Shown here one piece after another: positions 1 through 7,487 of a DNA stretch of 35,854 bases. Source of the DNA: Bacillota bacterium (GTDB lineage Bacteria; Bacillota; Bacilli; Alicyclobacillales; SLC66). Every line of letters starts with the position of its first letter. Positions within the stretch are counted from its first letter, which is position 1. The notes under the pieces were generated by a model. It was not told where the DNA came from and did not search any database. It worked only from the letters and a program-made list of their open reading frames with translations. The position numbers and the translations under genes are program-made. The stretch covers positions 5,555-41,408 of the forward strand of contig JAPNUJ010000014.1 in NCBI GenBank assembly GCA_026627155.1, given 5' to 3'.

Positions 1-1
1 G

Positions 2-349
2 CACGATTTGTCGGTCGTCAAGCACATCAGCAATCGCGTGCTCGTCATGTACCTCGGGCGCATGGCAGAACTCGCCTCGTCCGACGAACTGTTTGGGAAC
101 CCCATGCACCCCTACACGCAGGCATTGCTTTCCGCTGTGCCGGTTCCGAACCCGCGCGTGAAGCGGGACCGGACCGTTTTACAAGGTGATCTTCCGAGCC
201 CGGCCAATCCGCCTTCGGGGTGTGTGTTTCACACGCGCTGCCCGCTTGCGCGGGAGCGTTGTCAGCAGGAAGTGCCGCAGTGGCGCGAGATTCGAAAGGC
301 GCACATGGTGGCCTGCCACTTTGCGGAAGACGCTGCCATCTCGACGTGA
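2..349 (+). CDS. Oligopeptide/dipeptide ABC transporter ATP-binding protein, C-terminal part (5' partial)
   Basis: This is the C-terminal ~115 residues of an OppD/OppF/DppF-type ATPase that powers peptide (or nickel/opine) import from the cytoplasmic face. The gene begins left of the window; the reading frame opens at base 2 with HDLSVV, the switch (H-loop) histidine region. After it come the MYLGR strand and the HPYTQALL segment that opens the oligopeptide-specific C-terminal extension of this family. Four cysteines follow (GC, RC, RC and AC near the end), spaced like the cluster that binds [4Fe-4S] in some dipeptide importers; that role is inference. It lies 334 bp upstream of a family 5 binding protein gene and two DppC/DppB-like permeases, so it probably belongs to the same importer. 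The substrate cannot be read from this fragment. Confidence 0.93.
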   Translation, partial: HDLSVVKHISNRVLVMYLGRMAELASSDELFGNPMHPYTQALLSAVPVPNPRVKRDRTVLQGDLPSPANPPSGCVFHTRCPLARERCQQEVPQWREIRKAHMVACHFAEDAAIST

Positions 350-527
350 ACTGGCTTTGCATGTAGCGGCGGGACCGGGGGCAGGAGGGCAGAGGCTTAG
401 GCGGAGGCTTAGGCAGAGGCGCCGCGGACCCAAGCCACGCCGTGTCCAGTGATCTGACGCAGTGGAACCAGAGTCGAATCTGAATCTCCGCGAAAGGGGT
501 GAGGCCGGGACGCACAGACGCACGAAA

Positions 528-539
528 CCAGTGCACTGG
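528..539. promoter_or_regulatory. 12-bp perfect palindrome upstream of the binding-protein gene
   Basis: CCAGTGCACTGG is a perfect palindrome about 145 bp upstream of the binding-protein start, and a related GCACACTGG follows within 15 bp. It could be an operator for a dimeric regulator, but no convincing promoter lies beside it, so this is a weak inference. Confidence 0.25.
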
Positions 540-683
540 CGTCGTATGCACACTGGGCGGGAAAGATCGAGGAGTCAGGGGGGGGCGCGCCGTGCATTCT
601 CTGGGAGCCGCGAGGGTCCTCGCGTCCACATGGCTTGGCTTTTGGAACTGTCAGCTGTACATTTGAAAAGGGGGAAACGACAT

Positions 684-2390
684 ATGAAATTGAACAAAGC
701 CTTTGCTGCCGCGATTGTCATGCTGGCCGGCACCAGCCTGCTCACGGCGCCATCCTTTGCGGCGTCCGCTCCGATGGGTGGCACCATCGCCTACGCACTT
801 CCTTCGCAGACGCAGTTGAACTGGTTTTTGCCAATCAACAACGCGGCGGACGACAGTGTCTACAACCAGCAGTTTAACGATCAACTGTACAAGCCCTTGC
901 TGTGGATCAACAACGACTACTCAATCAACTGGAAGTCTTCTGTCGCGGACAGGATCACCTACAACCGGCAAGGAACCGTCTACCACGTGTTCCTGAATCC
1001 GAAGTGGCGGTGGTCGAACGGTCAACCTGTCACATCCAAGGACCTGATGTTTACATGGAATGTGATCAAGGCCGCATCCAACCCGAAAGCACCCACCCCG
1101 TGGCCGTTCGTTGGCGCCGGTACGGGCGATATTCCGACTGGAGTCAAGTCGGTGGTGCCGAACGGCAACTATGAAGTCACCATTACGCTTGACAAGCCGG
1201 CCAACCAACAGTGGTTCATCTATAACGGCATCATCCAGATGACGCCGATGCCGGCAGCGGCTTGGGACAAGTACAGCAACATGACTCAAGAAATCAAGTA
1301 CCTTGGCGACAATGCGACGAACCCGATGTTTGACAGTGTCGTGGATGGCCCGTTCATGGTGAAAAGCGGCACGCCGAGTCAAGATTGGGTGCTGGTTCCG
1401 AACCCGAAGTATGCTGGCCACAAGAGCACCGTGAGCAAGATCGTGTTTGATTTCGAGGCATCCAACACGGCTGAACTCGCTGCGCTCAAGACGAACGAAG
1501 TGAACGTCGGCTACCTCGATCCGTCTCAGCTTGGTTCTAAGGGCTCGCTGACGTCGATGGGGGATGCAGTCACGCCCGTGTACTCGTTCGGAATCTTCTG
1601 GACTGAGATGAACATGTGGCCTGGCTCTCCTGTCAAAGGCATCTTCGATCAACTGTATGTCCGTCAAGCCCTGCAGATGAGCCTGGATAATCAAGGCATA
1701 AGCCAGGACATCTACAAAGGGTTCGCGGTGCCGATCGATGGTCCGGTTCCGACGGTCCCGCACACGCAGTTTGTCGACTCCTCGCTCGCCAGCCACAACC
1801 CGTATCCGTTTAACCTCATGGCGGCCAAGAAGCTGCTCATGGATCATGGCTGGAAGATGGTCGGCGGCGTGATGACGAAGGGCAAGCAGAAGCTGGACAT
1901 GAAGATGATCTATGTCAGTGGCACTACTTCTGCGACGGATACCGCTGAACTCATGCAACAGGACTGGGGCCAAATTGGCGTTAAAGTGTCTCTGGTGCCC
2001 ACCCCGTTTTCAGAGTTCATTACGGAGACCAGCACGAAAAATAATTACAAATGGCAGTTGGCTGTCGGCTCTGGCTGGGACTATAACGGCCCCGGTTTTT
2101 ACCCAACAGGCGGCCAGTTGTTCGCTTCGACCGCACCTTCCGGAACCGGCTTTAGCGATCTGCATGAGGATGCGCTGATTCAAGCGACGCACATGCCGTA
2201 TCCGACGATGGCCGAGACGATGCAACACTTCTTCGCGTACGAGGACTACACGGCCCGCATCCTTCCGTTCCTCTGGGGTCAAAACGTGGCGACGCTCTAC
2301 GTGACCGCGCCGACCGTGCACAACGTGATACCTTACTTGGACGGGGCGACGAACCTGCCGCAAATGCAGTACTGGACGGTCAGTCAGTAA
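684..2390 (+). CDS. Extracellular solute-binding protein, family 5 (peptide-type)
   Basis: A 568-residue secreted receptor of the SBP_bac_5 family (OppA/DppA type) that would capture peptides or similar solutes outside the membrane and deliver them to the permeases encoded just downstream. The open frame extends 74 codons further up, but ATG 684 is chosen because it follows a purine-rich ribosome site (GAAAAGGGGGAAACG) and starts a clear Sec signal peptide (MKLNKAF, hydrophobic core to about residue 22, likely cleavage near SFA-A at 27-28). There is no lipobox cysteine, which is unusual for a Gram-positive binding protein; retention at the cell surface would need another mechanism. Length is normal for the family. 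The substrate is unknown. The 334 bp upstream hold no gene, only a perfect palindrome (CCAGTGCACTGG, 528-539). Confidence 0.93.
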   Translation: MKLNKAFAAAIVMLAGTSLLTAPSFAASAPMGGTIAYALPSQTQLNWFLPINNAADDSVYNQQFNDQLYKPLLWINNDYSINWKSSVADRITYNRQGTVYHVFLNPKWRWSNGQPVTSKDLMFTWNVIKAASNPKAPTPWPFVGAGTGDIPTGVKSVVPNGNYEVTITLDKPANQQWFIYNGIIQMTPMPAAAWDKYSNMTQEIKYLGDNATNPMFDSVVDGPFMVKSGTPSQDWVLVPNPKYAGHKSTVSKIVFDFEASNTAELAALKTNEVNVGYLDPSQLGSKGSLTSMGDAVTPVYSFGIFWTEMNMWPGSPVKGIFDQLYVRQALQMSLDNQGISQDIYKGFAVPIDGPVPTVPHTQFVDSSLASHNPYPFNLMAAKKLLMDHGWKMVGGVMTKGKQKLDMKMIYVSGTTSATDTAELMQQDWGQIGVKVSLVPTPFSEFITETSTKNNYKWQLAVGSGWDYNGPGFYPTGGQLFASTAPSGTGFSDLHEDALIQATHMPYPTMAETMQHFFAYEDYTARILPFLWGQNVATLYVTAPTVHNVIPYLDGATNLPQMQYWTVSQ

Positions 2391-2416
2391 CGCTTGCCGG
2401 CGACGATGATTGCCCT

Positions 2417-2440
2417 GGCCGAAACGTGTCGGTTCCGGCC
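2417..2440 (+). other. Intercistronic hairpin between binding-protein and permease genes
   Basis: GGCCGAAAC and GTTCCGGCC pair with one mismatch around a 6-nt loop. No T-run follows, so it is not a standard terminator. Hairpins at this position in importer operons commonly stabilise the upstream binding-protein message or reduce read-through into the permeases. Confidence 0.4.
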
Positions 2441-2518
2441 GGGGCGCTCGTGTGAGCTCAACAACTGTATGCAACGCCCGAGACGCAGGATGCTTGCTCT
2501 CGGTGAAAGGAGCACTTC

Positions 2519-3406
2519 ATGATTCAGGAAAGTCAGCTTCCTCGAGCTGGTGTAGTGGAGAACCTGGTGGACGGCCGCCCTGGATTCAACCGCCGTTTTT
2601 GGCGCTCTGGCATGACGATGCTCGGTTTGGTCATGCTGCTTTTCCTGGTCTTATTTTCTTTCGTCGGACCGCTTTTCTATCCCCTTAGTGCCACGGCCAC
2701 CAATTTGCTTGCGACGGATGCGTCACCCTCGGCACAGTTTCCGCTTGGTACGGACAGTGTCGGGCATAACGTGCTGGCGCAGTTGATGGTGGGCGGCCAG
2801 TCATCTCTGGAAGTCGGATTTGCCGCAGCGGCCGTCGCCATGCTGTTTGGGACCTTGTACGGGCTCATCAGCGGGGTCGCACCGGCGTTTGTCGATTCGA
2901 TCATGATGCGAATCGTCGACATCTTATTGTCGATTCCGTCCATTTTCATTCTCCTGTTTCTGAATGTGGTGTTTACGCCGAGTGTCGGGATCATGGTTCT
3001 GGTGCTTGCGTCCACCTCTTGGCTTGGCGTGAGCCGCATCGTCCGCGGTGAGACGATGTCGATCAAGGGTCAAGTCTACGTGGAGGCTGCACGCGCCACC
3101 GGCACAGGTGTGTGGCGGATCATGCTGCGGTATTTGCTCCCGAACTTCATCGGGACGGTGCTCGTGGCAGGGACGTTTCAAGTGGCCGACGCCATTCTCG
3201 CCATGGCCGGACTCAGCTTCCTGGGTCTGGGGCTTCCGCCTCCCACACCGAACTGGGGCGGCATGCTTTCAGACGGCATGAACTACATGTTTCAAAATTC
3301 ATGGTGGCTTATCTACCCACCGGGACTCTGCATCCTCATCGCGGAGGTCTCGATCAACCTGATCGGCGACGGACTTCGCAGTGCCATCGAGACCCGTGAA
3401 CGCTAA
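2519..3406 (+). CDS. ABC transporter permease, DppC/OppC type
   Basis: A 295-residue inner-membrane permease of the binding-protein-dependent peptide transporter family. The first ~30 residues are cytoplasmic, followed by a transmembrane helix (about 35-55), a long external loop and further helices. The EAA coupling loop that docks on the ATPase is visible as EAARATGTG with the downstream LPN, around residues 187-206. The N-terminal FRRSGMTMLG-like segment and the length match DppC. The ATG has a good ribosome site (GAAAGGAGCACTTC). The gene lies before its DppB-like partner, whereas the usual order is B then C. It works with the adjacent binding protein and the partial ATPase; the substrate is not identifiable. 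Confidence 0.93.
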   Translation: MIQESQLPRAGVVENLVDGRPGFNRRFWRSGMTMLGLVMLLFLVLFSFVGPLFYPLSATATNLLATDASPSAQFPLGTDSVGHNVLAQLMVGGQSSLEVGFAAAAVAMLFGTLYGLISGVAPAFVDSIMMRIVDILLSIPSIFILLFLNVVFTPSVGIMVLVLASTSWLGVSRIVRGETMSIKGQVYVEAARATGTGVWRIMLRYLLPNFIGTVLVAGTFQVADAILAMAGLSFLGLGLPPPTPNWGGMLSDGMNYMFQNSWWLIYPPGLCILIAEVSINLIGDGLRSAIETRER

Positions 3407-3460
3407 TATGCGCGGCGTTCATGTCGCTCGATGCGTCCGCGGCCGGGGAGGACCTAGCGT

Positions 3461-4414
3461 ATGATCAAGTACATTATTCGACGTCTGCTCGAGGCGATCC
3501 CGACGGTTCTGGGGGTCACCATCCTGTCTTTTGTGCTCATTCACATCGTTCCAGGCAGTCCTGTGCGAATTCTGCTGGGATCGCACTACACGCCCTATCG
3601 CGCGCAGCTGCTCTCTCAGTCCCTTGGGCTCAACAAGCCTCTTGGTGTTCAGTACTTTGTGTGGCTCGGCAATCTGCTGCATGGAAACTTTGGTTTTTCC
3701 TACACGTATAACCAGCCTGTTGTCTATTTGATGCTTCAGGCCTTGCCGCACACGATCATCATCGTGGTGGTGGCCGTTCTGCTGGCGCATTTGTTTGCCG
3801 TATTTTTGGGGTCCGTCCAGGCTTACTTTGAGGACACCAAATTCGATCGGATCGTGACAGTTGTCAACTACTTCTTTTACTCGATGCCGACGTTCTGGCT
3901 GGCGGTATTGCTCATCATCTTTTTTGCCATCGACCTGCCATGGTTTCCGGCAGGAGGAATCGTGAACACGCAGTTGACCACCCCGACGTTTGTCGATTGG
4001 GCGCGACACTTGGTGTTGCCCATCGCTGCGTTGTTTCTTGTGTCGGTGGCGGGTTGGGCCCGCTACATGCGGGCGTCGATGCGTGAAGCGCTGCTTCAGG
4101 ACTACGTGCGGACGGCGCGGATGAAAGGCGCCAGCGAGTTTCGCGTGATCTTTGTGCACGCCCTGCGAAACTCGATCTTGCCTCTAGTCACGTTGTTTGG
4201 CTTGTCGCTTCCCAGTCTGCTCGCAGGGGCCCTGTTTGTCGAAGAGGTCTTCAATTATCCGGGTATGGGCTTGTTGTACTGGGATGCCGTCAATGCTCGG
4301 GACTTTCCGGTGATCCTCGGCGTGACGGTATTTATCGGACTGGTCACCGTCCTCGGCAACCTGATCGCGGATATTCTCTACGGAATGATCGATCCGCGCA
4401 TCCAGTATGCCTAG
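3461..4414 (+). CDS. ABC transporter permease, DppB/OppB type
   Basis: A 317-residue inner-membrane permease that pairs with the DppC-like protein upstream. The start MIKYIIRRLLEAIPTVLGV is characteristic of DppB, with the first helix at about 9-30; further helices lie near 100-125, 135-160, 180-200, 235-260 and 285-307. The EAA-type coupling loop (DYVRTARMKGAS...) spans roughly residues 213-235. The ATG at 3461 follows GGGGAGGACC at suitable spacing. It ends 132 bp before a LacI-type regulator gene. No second ATPase follows, so the importer must use the upstream ATPase, with a partner that may lie left of the window. Confidence 0.93.
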   Translation: MIKYIIRRLLEAIPTVLGVTILSFVLIHIVPGSPVRILLGSHYTPYRAQLLSQSLGLNKPLGVQYFVWLGNLLHGNFGFSYTYNQPVVYLMLQALPHTIIIVVVAVLLAHLFAVFLGSVQAYFEDTKFDRIVTVVNYFFYSMPTFWLAVLLIIFFAIDLPWFPAGGIVNTQLTTPTFVDWARHLVLPIAALFLVSVAGWARYMRASMREALLQDYVRTARMKGASEFRVIFVHALRNSILPLVTLFGLSLPSLLAGALFVEEVFNYPGMGLLYWDAVNARDFPVILGVTVFIGLVTVLGNLIADILYGMIDPRIQYA

Positions 4415-4453
4415 GATTCCGCGCCGGAGTACCAGAAAAGCAGGTTGAGTCCC

Positions 4454-4482
4454 TTTACTGTCTCCACATTGTCCGGTACGAT
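4454..4482 (+). promoter_or_regulatory. Probable sigma-A promoter of the LacI-type regulator
   Basis: TTTACT (-35, 4454-4459), a 17-bp spacer and TACGAT (-10, 4477-4482) each match the consensus at four of six positions. The site is 65 bp upstream of the regulator start and just upstream of an inverted repeat. Confidence 0.4.
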
Positions 4483-4491
4483 AAGCAAAGT

Positions 4492-4508
4492 TGCGGCATG
4501 TCGCCGCA
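4492..4508. promoter_or_regulatory. Inverted repeat, possible autoregulatory operator
   Basis: TGCGGC and GCCGCA flank a 5-bp centre (ATGTC), placed just downstream of the predicted -10 box and about 40 bp before the start of a LacI-family gene. LacI-family repressors bind palindromes in such positions, so autoregulation is plausible. A small mRNA hairpin is the alternative. Confidence 0.35.
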
Positions 4509-4546
4509 TGTGCTGTCGTACCTTTTTTCGTTGAAGGAGTATCTTG

Positions 4547-5623
4547 ATGAGCAGACGAGTGACGATGGACGATGTCGCGGCACGTGCAGGGGTATCCAAG
4601 TACGCTGTATCAAAAGCGCTTTCGGGGCAAAGTGGCGTCAGCGAGCAGACGCGAGAACGCATTCTCGGTGTCGCGACGGACCTTGGCTATGTCCAACAGC
4701 GTCGCTTGCACGGACGCTACGAACGGTCAGGGTCGACGGCCGTCGGACTGCCAAGCCGCGACAAACGGTCGGTGATGGTGCTCATGCCCAACATTCGGCT
4801 CCAGAGCCTGGAGTCTCACTACTGGGGACGGATTGTCGATGGCATTGCCCAGGCGCTGAAGGCGCGGAACCTGTTCATGATTATTGCCACGGAGTACTCT
4901 CATGAGGGCTGGTCCAGCATTTTCAACGCCGAAGAGCTCATCGGCGTGATCGTCGTGGGAACCATCTCCGGGCCCATGTTGCAGGAGGTCAGTACGATGG
5001 GGCTGCCCGTGGTGATGGTCGACCACGAGGACGAGCGGTTTGTCTGCGACATGGTGTTTGCGGACAATGTCGACGGAGCCGGGCGGATGGCAAGCCACCT
5101 TTTGGGACTGGGACATGAGCGGCTGCAGTTCGTGGGCGATGTGCACTTCTCCAGGAGCTTTCACGAACGTTGGCTCGGTGTGCGCCTGGTCCTCGAATCG
5201 CGCGGGGTCGCTTGGCGTCAGGATGAGAGACTGCTTGGCGTGTACTGTCCCGCATGGGAGACCACACGCGATGAACTTGTCGCGATCCTGAGTGACCTGC
5301 GTTCTTGCGGCACCATGCCAACGGCGCTTCTGTGCGCCAATGACGACCTCGCGCTGGCTACGGTCTCTGCCTTGAGGGTGATTGGACTGAGGGTTCCGGA
5401 CGATGTGTCGGTCACGGGGTTTGACAACATTGAGGACGCAGAAGTCTGCGATCCGCCGCTTACGACCATGAACGTGGTCAAAGAAGAACTCGGCGAGCGC
5501 GCCGTCGAGATGATTCTGCGCCGTCGGGACAATCCGTCGTCAATGTTTGAAAAGGTGTTTTTATTCACCGAGCTTATTCAGCGCACGTCGGTTGCTTCGC
5601 CTCATAGGGTTGAGACCGTCTAG
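4547..5623 (+). CDS. LacI-family transcriptional regulator
   Basis: A 358-residue DNA-binding repressor. The N-terminal helix-turn-helix and hinge are clear: VTMDDVAARAGVS, then AVSKALSG and GVSEQTRERIL (residues 5-45). The remainder is a periplasmic-binding-protein-like effector domain, ending with the family signature DDVSVTGFDNIEDAE near residues 283-297. ATG 4547 is preferred over TTG 4544 because AAGGAG then sits 7 bases upstream. It is in the same direction as the peptide-type importer upstream and lies about 1.9 kb before a sugar-type importer. LacI proteins usually sense sugars or nucleosides, so the sugar importer is a plausible target, but no site was identified there. Confidence 0.93.
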   Translation: MSRRVTMDDVAARAGVSKYAVSKALSGQSGVSEQTRERILGVATDLGYVQQRRLHGRYERSGSTAVGLPSRDKRSVMVLMPNIRLQSLESHYWGRIVDGIAQALKARNLFMIIATEYSHEGWSSIFNAEELIGVIVVGTISGPMLQEVSTMGLPVVMVDHEDERFVCDMVFADNVDGAGRMASHLLGLGHERLQFVGDVHFSRSFHERWLGVRLVLESRGVAWRQDERLLGVYCPAWETTRDELVAILSDLRSCGTMPTALLCANDDLALATVSALRVIGLRVPDDVSVTGFDNIEDAEVCDPPLTTMNVVKEELGERAVEMILRRRDNPSSMFEKVFLFTELIQRTSVASPHRVETV

Positions 5624-5662
5624 GGAACTCGAGCGACTTGCTCGGTGCGTTTGCAGTGCGGA

Positions 5663-5700
5663 GGGGGGCGTGACGATGGTGGGGCACGAGGGTAGGGGGG
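5663..5700 (+). other. Four G-tracts, possible G-quadruplex
   Basis: Runs of 6, 4, 3 and 6 guanines (5663-5668, 5681-5684, 5690-5692, 5695-5700) are separated by 12, 5 and 2 bases. This pattern can form a G-quadruplex in the plus strand or its transcript, just downstream of the LacI-type gene. Function is unknown. Confidence 0.3.
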
Positions 5701-6002
5701 CATGGCACACACGAGCGGCGAAACTCGTCGGGTTCCATTAAGTTCCTTTTATTTCTGGGTTGCCATCCGAAGGGCTGGCAGAGAAAGTTGGAGCGTGGTG
5801 ACGGCGCACCTAATGTTGGACCCAGCATCGTTGATGGTGAAAGAGTAAGAGGAAGGGTACAGGTTGCCCAAACCTTAAAATCGAATGGTAGAGCTATTGA
5901 AATAATGGATAAGGTAAGGCGTGTGACGAGTGCTGTTGCCGCAGGCCGGCGCAATGTAACCACCACTTATCACATTAATTCGCGTACAGTGTGTCCAGGA
6001 CC

Positions 6003-6138
6003 ACGCAAATTTATCCTATAATTTCCTCTTTACACTTTTAATTTTCTCTATTATATAAATTAATACTAAAATACACATAAAAAATGGCGCTGTCGGATCA
6101 TTGGGATCGATTTGGTCGGGGCCTAGCCAAATTTGCGT
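6003..6138. repeat. 10-bp perfect inverted repeat around an AT-rich island
   Basis: ACGCAAATTT (6003-6012) and AAATTTGCGT (6129-6138) are exact inverted copies separated by 116 bp. They enclose the AT-rich island and the orphan promoter. No flanking target duplication was seen. They may be ends of a small degraded mobile element or paired regulator sites. Confidence 0.45.
6029..6057 (+). promoter_or_regulatory. Promoter-like sequence without an obvious gene
   Basis: TTTACA (6029-6034), a 17-bp AT-rich spacer and TATATA (6052-6057) form a good sigma-A promoter match. No supported gene starts within the next 400 bp, so it may drive a non-coding RNA or be a relic. AT-rich DNA gives promoter-like matches by chance, which limits confidence. 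Confidence 0.4.
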
Positions 6139-6309
6139 CATCTATCGGTGTTAATTTTCACAGCCCTCGTTCAGCGGACTCCTCGCCGATTCCCTCCCCG
6201 ATGCACTCGCCTTTTCCCCGGCTTTGGCCCCGATACTCGCCGCCCCTCGTGATGGCAGCGGACAATGTTTTGCCCCCGCCGTCCCATCACCGGCGTCTGG
6301 CCGAGTTCC

Positions 6310-6349
6310 GTGGAGATCCGTGGAGCCCTGTGGAGCCCTGTAGAGCCCC
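6310..6349 (+). repeat. Four-copy 10-bp tandem repeat
   Basis: Four consecutive 10-bp units run GTGGAGATCC, GTGGAGCCCT, GTGGAGCCCT, GTAGAGCCCC, followed by a partial GTAG. It is a short minisatellite in non-coding DNA, of a kind that can vary in copy number by slippage. Confidence 0.75.
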
Positions 6350-6424
6350 GTAGTACTGGTGTAATGGGTGTATCAGGTGCAACGGATGGCAGTTCCCACT
6401 ATCCTGTTGGAATTCTCTTCCCTC

Positions 6425-6452
6425 TTGCCGCTCTGCGTATCTGTGCTAATAT
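6425..6452 (+). promoter_or_regulatory. Probable extended -10 promoter upstream of the AraC-type regulator
   Basis: TTGCCG (6425-6430), a 16-bp spacer and TAATAT (6447-6452) preceded by TGC, the extended -10 element. It lies about 30 bp upstream of the GGAGG ribosome site of the small ORF that precedes the AraC-type gene. Confidence 0.4.
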
Positions 6453-6482
6453 TATGCTAACGATGAGGCGGAGGTGACGCAA

Positions 6483-6728
6483 GTGAAGGCGACAGTCGGC
6501 GGCACGGACGGCGGGGCAGTCGATGCGACAGTCGGCAGCACAGTCCGTGGGTGTGTGAGAGAGTCTGAGTCTCAATGTGAGTCTAAGCGTGAGGACTTAC
6601 CGGTGATCGTGGAGCGGCTCTTTGCCGCTGTGAGCTGCTCGCTTGGGGTCGAACCGATGTCTTGCGGGCATGAGCCGCTGTCGGGTGCGGCGTCCGCTTC
6701 CCGATACGGCGCTGAACCGCTGCAGTAG
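6483..6728 (+). CDS. Small ORF in frame with, and upstream of, the AraC-type regulator
   Basis: An 81-codon frame that starts with GTG 6483 behind a good ribosome site (GGCGGAGGTGACGCAA) and ends at TAG 6726-6728. The next ORF, an AraC-type regulator, continues in exactly the same frame two codons later. The product begins with a Gly/Thr/Val-rich segment and has no recognisable domain. Either this is the N-terminal part of one longer regulator interrupted by a nonsense mutation, or an independent leader ORF. No family identity is claimed. Confidence 0.4.
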   Translation: MKATVGGTDGGAVDATVGSTVRGCVRESESQCESKREDLPVIVERLFAAVSCSLGVEPMSCGHEPLSGAASASRYGAEPLQ

Positions 6729-6734
6729 GATGAA

Positions 6735-7331
6735 GTGAGATGGCGCGAGTATGCGCGCGACTGGGGCGTCTCCGCGCTGCTTGCCCTTGTCGGCGGGTCA
6801 CTCTTGGAACTCGTCGGTGAGGTGGTCTCTGCTCCTGAGGCGGCCCCCGTGCGTGAGGCCGCGCCTCCGTCTACGCTTGTTCCGACGCCTGAGGCCGCGC
6901 CTACGTCTATGCTGGTCCCTGTGCTTGAGGTGGCACCTGTTCCTGAGGCGAGGCCGGAAGGGGAGGTTCCGCCTTCTGCGCATCGGGTTGTGCGCGACAT
7001 CGAAGATATCATTGCGCGCGAGGCTGCGTCGGACCTCACCGTAACGACGATCGCAAAACGCGTATTCGTGAGCGCGAATTATGCGAGTCGGCTGTACAAA
7101 CAGTCCACCGGACGGACCATCACGGAGGCCATGATCCTTGCGCGAGTGGAGCGGGCCAAGGAGCTGCTGGCAGAGCGGTCCCCCATCAAGGCGTTTCAAG
7201 TGGGCGAGTTGGTTGGCTATCCGGACCCTGTCTATTTTACTAAACTTTTTAAGCGCTGCGTGGGGATGACACCCAAACAGTACCGAGAAATGAACCTAAC
7301 TTCACCAAACGCGGACAAAAAGTTAGGATAG
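6735..7331 (+). CDS. AraC-family transcriptional regulator (possibly truncated at its N terminus)
   Basis: A 198-residue protein whose last ~105 residues are a complete AraC-type double helix-turn-helix: VVRDIEDIIAREAA, LTVTTIAKRVFVSANYASRLYK and the second helix region ending YFTKLFKRCVGMTPKQYRE, as in YesN-like response regulators. Residues 30-80 are a Pro/Ala/Val-rich linker. There is no receiver or sensor domain. The GTG start at 6735 has only a weak AGGA upstream, and the preceding ORF is in the same frame separated by a single TAG, so this may be the 3' portion of a broken gene. It sits 156 bp before a sugar-binding protein gene, a usual place for a regulator of sugar uptake. Confidence 0.8.
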   Translation: MRWREYARDWGVSALLALVGGSLLELVGEVVSAPEAAPVREAAPPSTLVPTPEAAPTSMLVPVLEVAPVPEARPEGEVPPSAHRVVRDIEDIIAREAASDLTVTTIAKRVFVSANYASRLYKQSTGRTITEAMILARVERAKELLAERSPIKAFQVGELVGYPDPVYFTKLFKRCVGMTPKQYREMNLTSPNADKKLG

Positions 7332-7487
7332 GACCAGAAATCCAAGATCGAAGCATATCGCGCTTGTGCATCTGTCCTGTACGCTGTAATCGCTATCACG
7401 CGCACTGGGCTACGTGGCCGTGATGTGGGACCTTTCAAGAGGTCGCGATGTGCACTTTGATGAACCATACGAGGGGGACGGTCAGAG

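Larger units (their letters stand above)
5624..6482. other. Gene-poor region of mixed composition
   Basis: About 860 bp without a convincing gene. It starts with G-rich sequence, passes into a segment of more even composition, then a markedly AT-rich island (about 5985-6085), and returns to GC-rich, pyrimidine-rich sequence. Open frames here lack ribosome sites and show no family resemblance. The switch in composition against GC-rich neighbours suggests remnants of acquired DNA or a non-coding regulatory element. Separate entries describe its G-tracts, inverted repeat, promoters and tandem repeat. Confidence 0.6.

Noticed and set aside
635-663. Promoter-like TTGGCT-17-TACATT before the binding-protein gene
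   Set aside because: The start point would fall at or inside the ribosome binding site, leaving almost no leader, and both boxes are weak.
462-683. N-terminal extension of the family 5 binding protein by 74 codons
   Set aside because: The extension would place the signal peptide inside the protein; ATG 684 has a ribosome site and starts the signal peptide.
921-1973. Long minus-strand frames opposite strongly coding genes (also 7482-8702, 3419-4159, 30754-31773)
   Set aside because: Arg/His-rich products typical of the antisense of GC-rich coding sequence; the plus-strand genes have clear families.
5788-6021. Open frames on both strands in the gene-poor region (also 5574-5966 minus)
   Set aside because: No ribosome site, no known domain, biased composition; read as chance or eroded sequence, not a gene.
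6084-6353. 89-codon ORF downstream of the orphan promoter
   Set aside because: No ribosome site, Ser/Pro low-complexity product, and it runs through the 10-bp tandem repeat.
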